Assembly: GCA_964618975.1 (NCBI GenBank)
Contig: CAZUDI010000017.1
Coordinates: 1 to 64,000, forward strand
DNA length: 64,000 nucleotides
Reading direction: 5' to 3'
Origin: CAZUDI01 sp964618975
GTDB lineage: Bacteria > Desulfobacterota > Desulfomonilia > UBA1062
Shown here piece by piece: positions 58,288 through 64,000 of this stretch. Within the stretch, counting starts at the first letter, position 1; each line of letters begins with the position of its first letter. The position numbers were made by a program, and so were the translations under genes. The notes below the pieces were generated by a model. It made no database searches. It was not told the origin of the DNA and saw only the letters and a program-made list of their open reading frames with translations.

Positions 58288-59079
58288 ATGCTGGCGCTCG
58301 ACATCCACGCTCTGGAGGCGGGCTACGACGGCCGGCCCGTGCTCAGGGACGTGTCCTTCGGCATCGAAGCGGGGTGTTTCCTCGGGATCATCGGCCCCAA
58401 CGGCGCCGGCAAGAGCACCCTCATGAAGACCCTCTCGCGCGTGCTGACACCCACCAGCGGGACGATCGCCCTCCTGGGAAGGCCGCTTCAGCGCTATACG
58501 CCCCGTGAGCTCGCCCGGTGCATGGCCTGCGTTCCCCAGTTTCAGGCCCAGCCCTTCTCCTTCCCGGTGGAGGAATTCGTGCTCATGGGCCGCTACCCCC
58601 ATTCCGGGCGCTTCTCCGGTCTGGGCCGCCGGGACCGACGTGCCTGCGAGCAGGCCATGGACCTGCTGGAGGTGTCCCCCTTGAGAAGGGCGCGCCTGGG
58701 TGAACTCTCGGGGGGGGAAATGCAGCGGGTCTTCATCGCCCAGGCCCTGGCCCAGGAGCCAACGGTCCTGCTGCTGGACGAGCCCACCGCCCATCTGGAC
58801 ATCGCCCATCAGGTCAAGATCCTGGACCGCCTCCGTTCCTACGGCAGGCATCAGCGTCTGACGGTGGTCGTCATCCTGCACGATCTCAATCTCACCGGGC
58901 TGTACTGCGAGCATGTCGTGCTCATGAAGGAGGGGCGGGTGTGCGGCGCGGGCGCTCCGGAGGCGGTCATCACCGCCGAGACCATCCAGTCCGTGTACGC
59001 CACACAGGTCATCGTGCAGCAGGATCCGGTGGCCGCGCGGCCGCACGTGTATATCGTCCCCGGGGACCTGCCGGACTGA
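58288..59079 (+). CDS. BtuD/FepC-type ABC ATPase
   Basis: A 263-residue ATPase. Walker A GPNGAGKSTLM, Q loop PQFQAQPFSFPVEEFVLMGRYPH, signature LSGGEMQRVFIAQAL, Walker B VLLLDEPTAHLD, switch His in VVILHDLNLTGLY. The GRYPH block is typical of cobalamin/iron importers. Ends 4 bases before the convergent greA stop. It completes the binding protein-permease-ATPase set. Confidence 0.95.
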   Translation: MLALDIHALEAGYDGRPVLRDVSFGIEAGCFLGIIGPNGAGKSTLMKTLSRVLTPTSGTIALLGRPLQRYTPRELARCMACVPQFQAQPFSFPVEEFVLMGRYPHSGRFSGLGRRDRRACEQAMDLLEVSPLRRARLGELSGGEMQRVFIAQALAQEPTVLLLDEPTAHLDIAHQVKILDRLRSYGRHQRLTVVVILHDLNLTGLYCEHVVLMKEGRVCGAGAPEAVITAETIQSVYATQVIVQQDPVAARPHVYIVPGDLPD

Positions 59080-59083
59080 AGGC

Positions 59084-59557
59084 CTATTCCGAGAGGATAT
59101 CCAGGACCTCGAACCCGCGTTTGCCGTTGGGGGTCAGCACCACCACCTCGTCATCCAGCCGCTTCCCGATGAGGGCCTTGGCGATGGGCGACTCGATCGA
59201 GATCTTGCCCGCGTTCACGTCGGATTCTTCGACGCCGACGATCTTGTAACTGATCTCCTCGCCCGTATCCACATTGCACAGCACAACCGTGGAGCCGAAG
59301 ACGATGCGGTCGGAGGGAAGCCTCGATGTGTCGATGATGTCGGCCGTGGCTACCTTGGTCTCAAGTTCCTGAATGCGGGTCTCGACAAAGCTCTGGCGTT
59401 CCTTGGCATAGATGTACTCCGCGTTTTCGGAGAGGTCGCCATGGCCGCGCGCCTCCTCGATGGCGGCGATGATGCTGGGTCGCTCCGTCTTCTTGAGGTG
59501 CTCGAGTTCTTTCAGGATCTTGTCATAGCCTGTCCGGGTTATGGGATTGCGTTTCAT
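59084..59557 (-). CDS. greA: Transcription elongation factor GreA
   Basis: A 157-residue protein. MKRNPITRTGYDKILKELEHLKKTERPSIIAAIEEARGHGDLSENAEYIYAKERQSFVETRIQELE is the coiled-coil with the acidic DLSENAEY tip that enters the RNA polymerase channel. The C-terminal FKBP-like domain follows (VLCNVDTGEEISYKIVG, SPIAKALIGKRLDDEVVV). It rescues backtracked polymerase. ATG at 59557 with GGAG upstream; a start 4 codons earlier is possible. Confidence 0.96.
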   Translation of the reverse strand: MKRNPITRTGYDKILKELEHLKKTERPSIIAAIEEARGHGDLSENAEYIYAKERQSFVETRIQELETKVATADIIDTSRLPSDRIVFGSTVVLCNVDTGEEISYKIVGVEESDVNAGKISIESPIAKALIGKRLDDEVVVLTPNGKRGFEVLDILSE

Positions 59558-59870
59558 GTGCGTCTCCACATCTTACTCAGGTGGTGATAAAATAAAAAAG
59601 GATACCGGTAGCCGAAACCACCAGTATCTTTAGGGGAAGGATATCCGTCTCGCCTGAGGATGTCAAGCCTGGAATGGTGTGGGGCTCTGCCAGGTGTGGC
59701 CCTGGCCGCCAGGTGATAACTCGTTATGGCCGTCCCCCTGTGGCTTCACCCACCCGGCACCCCGTTGGGCGCCGGGTCAAGCCCCTTGGGCGGTGTGAGA
59801 AAGGGGGTATACGCCCCGGGGATTATGTGATATGAGCCCGGCATACTGAATATTCAGCGGAGGACGAAAC
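59558..59870. other. Intergenic, 313 bp, between divergent greA and bL25 genes
   Basis: An AT-rich start (59575-59600), a hairpin ACCCGGC with GCCGGGT (59752-59777), and GGTATACGCCCC near 59808 that may be the degenerate start of another repeat copy. No gene. Confidence 0.45.
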
Positions 59871-60494
59871 ATGGAAGCGAAGGAAACCGTCAGCCTGGAA
59901 GTCGGCAGACGCGACGTGTATAAGAAGAAGGTAAGGCCGTTGCGCTCCCAAGGGATGGTACCAGGCGTGATCTTCGGCCTGGGCCAGGAATCGGTGCCGG
60001 TACAGGTGGAGGCCAAGGCCTTCGAAAAGGTCTACCGCCAGATCGGCGGCACATCGGTCCTGGATGTGATGCTCGACGGAAAGGCGATTCCCGTGATCAT
60101 CCATCACGTGCAGACCCACCACCTCAAACCCCAGATCATACATATCGACTTCCTCAAGATCAACATGAAGGCCTCCATCACCGTGGAGATTCCCCTGGTC
60201 ATGAAGGGGGTCTCGTCGCTCGAGGAATCCGGACAGGGCTCGATCAGCCAGGAGGCGCTGTCCATCCCGGTCAAGTGCCTGCCCTCCGATATCCCGGATG
60301 AGTTCGTGATCGACATCAGCCAGATCACCGCTACCGGCCAGGTGCTGCACGCCTCTGACCTGACCCTGCCCAAAGGCGTTGTCCTGGCGCATGAATCCGA
60401 TAAGGACAAGGTCCTCGCGCATGCCGTTCCCATCCGGGGCGCCTCGGCCGCCGAGGAGGCCGAGGCCGAACAGGAAGCGCCCACCGAGGAATAA
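59871..60494 (+). CDS. rplY: Ribosomal protein bL25, CTC form
   Basis: A 207-residue protein: N-terminal 5S rRNA-binding domain (VSLEVGRRDVYKKKVRPLRSQGMVPGVIFG) and the C-terminal CTC beta domain (SITVEIPLVMKGVSSLEESGQGSISQEALSIPVKCLPSDIPDEFVIDIS), ending in an acidic tail. The CTC form is also a general stress protein. In related genomes it commonly follows prs; here it is 26 kb away. CGGAGGACG precedes the ATG. Confidence 0.95.
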   Translation: MEAKETVSLEVGRRDVYKKKVRPLRSQGMVPGVIFGLGQESVPVQVEAKAFEKVYRQIGGTSVLDVMLDGKAIPVIIHHVQTHHLKPQIIHIDFLKINMKASITVEIPLVMKGVSSLEESGQGSISQEALSIPVKCLPSDIPDEFVIDISQITATGQVLHASDLTLPKGVVLAHESDKDKVLAHAVPIRGASAAEEAEAEQEAPTEE

Positions 60495-60499
60495 GCCCT

Positions 60500-61951
60500 T
60501 CAGCCCTTGATGATGCCCAGCGGACGCAGCCGGGCGACACGGCGGGCAAGGCCCGCCCCGGACACCGTCGCAACCACCTCGGTGACATCCTTGTAGGCCT
60601 GGGGCATCTCTTCGGCCAGGGTGCGCGGGGAGGCCGCCAGGGCGTGGATGGCGTCCCTTTTCAGAATCTCCCGCACGTCCTGGCCCTTGAGCCGTTGCGT
60701 GGCCTGGCGCCGGGAGAGCACCCTGCCGGCGCCGTGACAGGCGCTGAAGAAGCTCTCGGGGGCCTTCTCGCCCCCGGCCAGGATATACGAACAGCGCCCC
60801 ATATCGCCGGGCACCAGCACGGGGCCGCCCGTGTCGCGGTAGCGCCCCGGCAGCCGGCGATCGCCGGGCGGGAGAGAGCGCGTGGCGCCCTTGCGGTGGA
60901 TACAGACCGATAAGCTCTTTCCCTGCCAGTCAACCCGTTCGAGCCTGGCGATGTTGTGGCAGCAGTCCACCAGAAGCCCCATCCCCAGCGCCTCGAAGCC
61001 GCGCCCGAACTCCTGCTCGAAGATGTGGCGGATCTGCACCGTGATGAGCTCGCGGTTGGCAAAGGCGAAGTTGGCGGCGCAGGCCATGGCCCCCAAATAG
61101 GCCTGCCCCGCGGGGCTTTGCACCGGGGCGCAGGCGAGCTGCCGGTCGGGCAACGCGATGCCGTGCTCCTGGGAGACCGCCAGCATGCGGTGCACATACT
61201 CGTCGCAGACCTGGTGCCCGAAGCCCCGCGATCCGGTGTGCACGAGCACCAGCACCTGGCCCTCGAAGAGGCCGAAGCTCTTCGCCGCGGGCTGGTCCTC
61301 GATCCTGTCCACGAAGTCCAGCTCGATGAAGTGGTTGCCCGACCCCAGGGTGCCCAGCTGCGGCAGGCCGCGCTCGAAGGCCCGCGGCGAGACCTCGCCG
61401 GGGTCGGCACCTTGAAATACCCCGCCGTCCTCGTGGGCCTCGAGGTCGTCCGCCGGGGCCAGACCCTGGCGGACGACCCAGGCCGCCCCGGTCTTGAGCA
61501 CCTGCTCGAACTGCTTCTTGTTGAGGGCAAAGCCTACTCGCGGTTTCCCCATGCCGGTGGGGATGCCGGCAAAGAGGGCGGCGAGCAGCCGCTCCAGCCG
61601 GGGGACCACCTCGGCCTTGGTGAGCGTGGTGCGCAAACAGCGGATGCCGCAGTTGATGTCGTAGCCCACCCCGCCGGGTGAGACCACCCCGTCGCGCGTG
61701 GAAAAGGCGGCCACGCCGCCGATGGGGAAACCGTAGCCCCAGTGGATGTCCGGCATGGCCATGCTGGGCCCCACGATCCCGGGCAGGCAGGCCACGTTGG
61801 CCACCTGCTGCAGGGCCTGCTCCTCCTCCAGCAGCCTTTCGATGGCCCGGTTGGCATACACGAGCCCGTGGGTGCGCATGGGGGGGCGCTGCTCGATGAT
61901 CAGGCGGTAGTCGTCCAAGCGGGTGGTCCCTATCCCTTGCATACCCTCCAT
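60500..61951 (-). CDS. rtcB: RNA-splicing ligase RtcB
   Basis: A 483-residue GTP-dependent, manganese-dependent RNA ligase that joins 2',3'-cyclic phosphate or 3'-phosphate to 5'-OH ends. MPDIHWGYGFPIGGVAAF, GGVGYDINCGIRCL, GTLGSGNHFIELDFVDRIED, VHTGSRGFGHQV and the guanylated His in SACHGAGRVLSRRQA are all present. Archease starts upstream in the same operon. ATG at 61951 is chosen; a start 3 codons later is possible. Ends 5 bases from the convergent bL25 gene. Confidence 0.95.
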   Translation of the reverse strand: MEGMQGIGTTRLDDYRLIIEQRPPMRTHGLVYANRAIERLLEEEQALQQVANVACLPGIVGPSMAMPDIHWGYGFPIGGVAAFSTRDGVVSPGGVGYDINCGIRCLRTTLTKAEVVPRLERLLAALFAGIPTGMGKPRVGFALNKKQFEQVLKTGAAWVVRQGLAPADDLEAHEDGGVFQGADPGEVSPRAFERGLPQLGTLGSGNHFIELDFVDRIEDQPAAKSFGLFEGQVLVLVHTGSRGFGHQVCDEYVHRMLAVSQEHGIALPDRQLACAPVQSPAGQAYLGAMACAANFAFANRELITVQIRHIFEQEFGRGFEALGMGLLVDCCHNIARLERVDWQGKSLSVCIHRKGATRSLPPGDRRLPGRYRDTGGPVLVPGDMGRCSYILAGGEKAPESFFSACHGAGRVLSRRQATQRLKGQDVREILKRDAIHALAASPRTLAEEMPQAYKDVTEVVATVSGAGLARRVARLRPLGIIKG

Positions 61952-61987
61952 ATAGCCGCCGCGGCCCCCCCGCACAACCACCCGGCT

Positions 61988-62389
61988 TCAGGTGTCGCAG
62001 ATGAAGGTGGCGCGGTAGCGCTCTCCCCGGCGCTCGATGGCCAGGTCGTGGTAGGTGACGGCCTTGATCTCCGTGAGCAGCTCTCCGCCGCAGGCCCGCC
62101 CCACAACGCGCGCCTTGAGGGAGACTTTCGTCAGTTCGTCGATTATGATGCGCTCTACACGCAGTCCCCGGTCCACCGCGAGGAAGAGGATTTCCTGCAG
62201 CCAGCGCACGAGCAGGTCTTCCGGGTCGAGCCCCTCAAGGGCCAGCTCATGGACCTCCCCGGTGCCGGAGGCCCGGGCGCCCATGACCGCCAGCAGGGCG
62301 TAAGCGGCCTCCGTAAAGAGCCCCGGAAGCGTTGCGGCCTCCACCTGGAGGCCCAGGTCGGCCGTATGGTCGATCAGGCGGTAGGTCAT
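61988..62389 (-). CDS. Archease
   Basis: A 133-residue protein that speeds guanylation and turnover of RtcB. TYRLIDHTADLGLQVEAATLPGLFTEAAYALLAVM, LALEGLDPEDLLVRWLQEILFL, and the C-terminal IKAVTYHDLAIERRGERYRATFICDT carry the conserved Asp, His and Asp residues. The ATG at 62389 has AGGAGAAAG upstream; the frame to 62767 is a shadow. It lies 36 bases upstream of rtcB, the standard pairing. Confidence 0.94.
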   Translation of the reverse strand: MTYRLIDHTADLGLQVEAATLPGLFTEAAYALLAVMGARASGTGEVHELALEGLDPEDLLVRWLQEILFLAVDRGLRVERIIIDELTKVSLKARVVGRACGGELLTEIKAVTYHDLAIERRGERYRATFICDT

Positions 62390-62457
62390 GCGCGCTTTCT
62401 CCTGTTTTCGCGCCGGCGGCGCTTCTGTCACAGGGGCGGCCCCGGCCGCATCGAGGC

Positions 62458-62487
62458 TTGCAACCCTTACGCGTAATACCATAGAAT
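62458..62487 (+). promoter_or_regulatory. Promoter of the ABC-class ATPase gene, close to its start
   Basis: TTGCAA (62458-62463), 18-base spacer, TAGAAT (62482-62487). The -10 overlaps the first possible ATG (62486), so the start at 62495 would be at or near the first base of the mRNA. Confidence 0.45.
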
Positions 62488-62494
62488 GCCCCGC

Positions 62495-64000
62495 ATGCAC
62501 AGACTCGCCCGCACACTGGAGCGCATCGACGCCAAAGGCTACAAGGCCTACAAGGACCTCAGCGGCGCCTACGACTTTCCCACCTACCGCCTGCACATCG
62601 ACCACGTGCAGGCAGACCCCTTCGCCGCCCCCTCGCGCCTGCGCATCAGCGTGCCGATTACCGTCACCGGCCTCGACCCCGGTCTCTCCGCCAACCGCAG
62701 CCGGAAGACGGCGCTGACGGACTTCCTCATCCGCAGCTTCGAGCGCCGCATCCGGGAGATCGCCCAAAGACGGCGCGGAATCGGCTTAAGCGGCCTGATC
62801 GCCATCGACCGCCCCGGCCAGGAGATCCTGGAGCGCACCGCCTGCGTTATCGACCAGGGCATGCTGGAGGTGCGCTTCGGCCTGGGGCTCCCGGCCCAGG
62901 GCCGCACCATCCAGGCCCGCCAAGCCCAGGCCATGCTCTTCGACGAGCTGCCGCGCATCGCCTCGGGCCTCTTCGCCGCCGGGCTGGACGTACGTGCGCT
63001 CGAGGCCCACGTCAACGCCAACGAGGACCAGGACCACCTGCGCGGCCTCCTGGAGCAGGCAGGCCTGGTCGCCTTCGTGGCCGACGGCGCCGTGCTGCCG
63101 CGCCTCTCGGGCATCGACGAGCGCCCCCTGGAGCAGGGCCGCGCCGTGGCCTTTCTAAGCCCGGAGTCCCTCAGCGTGACGCTGCCGACCCTCCACCACG
63201 GGGAGGTTACCGGCACCGGGGTCCCGTCTGGCGTCACCCTCATCGTGGGGGGCGGCTTCCACGGCAAGAGCACCCTCTTGCGCGCGCTCGAGCGCGGGGT
63301 GTACAACCACATCCCGGGCGACGGCCGCGAGCTGGTGGTCACACGCGCCGACGCGGTCAAGATCCGCGCCGAGGACGGCCGCGCCGTGGCGCAGGTGGAC
63401 ATCTCCCCCTTCATCACCACCCTCCCGGGGGGGCTCGCGACCACCGCCTTCAGCACCGAGAACGCCTCGGGCTCCACCTCGCAGGCCGCCAACATCATGG
63501 AGGCCCTCGAGGTGGGCTCCCGCCTGCTCCTGATCGACGAGGACACCTCGGCCACCAACTTCATGATCCGCGACGCGCGCATGCAGGCGCTGGTGGCCAA
63601 GGCAAAGGAGCCCATCACCCCCTTCGTGGACAAGGTGCGCGAGCTCTGGGACGATCTGGCGTGCTCCACCATCCTGGTCATGGGCGGCTCGGGCGACTAC
63701 TTCGACGTGGCCGACACCGTGCTCATGATGGACAACTACCACCTGGCCGACGTCACCGAAGCTGCGCGCGCCATCGCCCGGCGCATCGACGGCGCGCGCG
63801 TGCACGAAGGCAGCGCGCACTTCGGGGACATCGCCGAGCGCGCGCCCACCCCCGCAAGCTTCCCCGCCCCGGACGACCGGCGCGCCGCAAAAATCGGCGC
63901 CCGCGGGCGGGCCCGCATCATCCTCGGCAGGGCCGAGATCGACATCACGGCCCTGGAACAGCTCTTAGACGAAGCCCAGGCGCGCGCCATCGCCGGGCTG
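62495..64000 (+). CDS. Predicted ATPase of the ABC class (COG3044/MRB1590-like), cut by the right edge
   Basis: Over 500 residues with a single nucleotide-binding site. The N-terminal region is RLARTLERIDAKGYKAYKDLSGAYDFPTYRLHIDHVQADPFAAPSRLRI. Walker A is LIVGGGFHGKSTLLRALERGVYNHIPGDGRE, then VDISPFITTLPGG, ENASGSTSQAANIMEALEVGSRLLLIDEDTSATNFMIRD with Walker B. This is the COG3044 class, whose trypanosome member MRB1590 binds RNA. It is divergent from archease and rtcB. ATG at 62486 is the alternative start. No Shine-Dalgarno. Confidence 0.85.
   Translation, partial: MHRLARTLERIDAKGYKAYKDLSGAYDFPTYRLHIDHVQADPFAAPSRLRISVPITVTGLDPGLSANRSRKTALTDFLIRSFERRIREIAQRRRGIGLSGLIAIDRPGQEILERTACVIDQGMLEVRFGLGLPAQGRTIQARQAQAMLFDELPRIASGLFAAGLDVRALEAHVNANEDQDHLRGLLEQAGLVAFVADGAVLPRLSGIDERPLEQGRAVAFLSPESLSVTLPTLHHGEVTGTGVPSGVTLIVGGGFHGKSTLLRALERGVYNHIPGDGRELVVTRADAVKIRAEDGRAVAQVDISPFITTLPGGLATTAFSTENASGSTSQAANIMEALEVGSRLLLIDEDTSATNFMIRDARMQALVAKAKEPITPFVDKVRELWDDLACSTILVMGGSGDYFDVADTVLMMDNYHLADVTEAARAIARRIDGARVHEGSAHFGDIAERAPTPASFPAPDDRRAAKIGARGRARIILGRAEIDITALEQLLDEAQARAIAGL

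Noticed and set aside
1..64000. CRISPR arrays, insertion sequences, rRNA genes, integrase-attachment sites
   Set aside because: Looked for by eye on both strands; no regularly spaced direct repeats, transposase or integrase reading, or rRNA sequence found.

Overview
The window is about 64 kb of GC-rich (roughly 60-65 percent by eye), densely coded bacterial DNA. It is interrupted once by a run of about ten Ns (near 53698-53707), so it is a draft or metagenome scaffold. Several gene sets point to a marine or salt-tolerant member of the former Deltaproteobacteria (Desulfobacterota and relatives). These are ectABC, the order DUF1844-deg-ispE-spoVG-tRNA-Gln-prs, a TIGR01475-type UbiA with UbiX and UbiD (late menaquinone steps), phenylacetate-CoA ligase with a tandem-ACT protein, an NDP-forming acyl-CoA synthetase, NtrB/NtrC-type regulators and a single-gene TatA. 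The taxonomy is inferred from gene content only.

Layout. 1-5.6 kb: malate dehydrogenase (cut by the left edge), a nucleosidase-like protein, tandem paralogous lipoproteins, a membrane-anchored deaminase, a methyltransferase, a sirtuin remnant and a ComEA-like protein. 6-12 kb: SIMPL protein, the ectoine operon, CheX/CheY and a secreted MsrA-MsrB fusion. 12-20 kb: cysteine desulfurase, then two orphan solute-binding proteins next to a large hybrid histidine kinase, then an aldo/keto-reductase-like protein without catalytic residues. 20-30 kb: acyl-CoA synthetase, a CoxE-N-like protein, a monooxygenase-fold protein, C45 lipoprotein, MazG, TatA, and a TetR / phenylacetyl-CoA ligase / ACT locus with a clear operator. 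30-37 kb: radical SAM plus patatin, then the prs-ispE-deg operon with an embedded tRNA-Gln. 38-41.5 kb: an NtrBC-like two-component pair whose kinase gene carries a perfect 18-bp hairpin. 41.5-47.5 kb: an operon of ABC binding protein, ATPase, a permease fused in frame to a UbiA prenyltransferase, UbiX and UbiD. 48-52 kb: GntR, glycerol-3-phosphate dehydrogenase and an alkyl-DHAP-synthase-like flavoprotein. 52-64 kb: CYTH protein, VOC protein broken by the scaffold gap, Rho-N-like protein, PilZ, DAHP synthase, a BtuFCD-type importer, GreA, ribosomal protein bL25, RtcB plus archease, and a divergent ABC-class ATPase running off the right edge.

Three signals stand out. First, the permease-UbiA fusion places a transporter and a quinone-pathway enzyme in one polypeptide, within an operon that also encodes the rest of the transporter and two further quinone enzymes. 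Second, at least eleven copies of an intergenic element of about 60-85 bp built from up to three short palindromes are scattered through the window in both orientations, with no transposase in sight. Third, there is evidence of unusual gene-level regulation: a perfect TetR-type palindrome over the paaK promoter, a FadR-type palindrome at the start site of the GntR-glpD operon, and two genes whose promoters leave almost no room for a leader.

No CRISPR array, rRNA, insertion sequence or phage module was seen.
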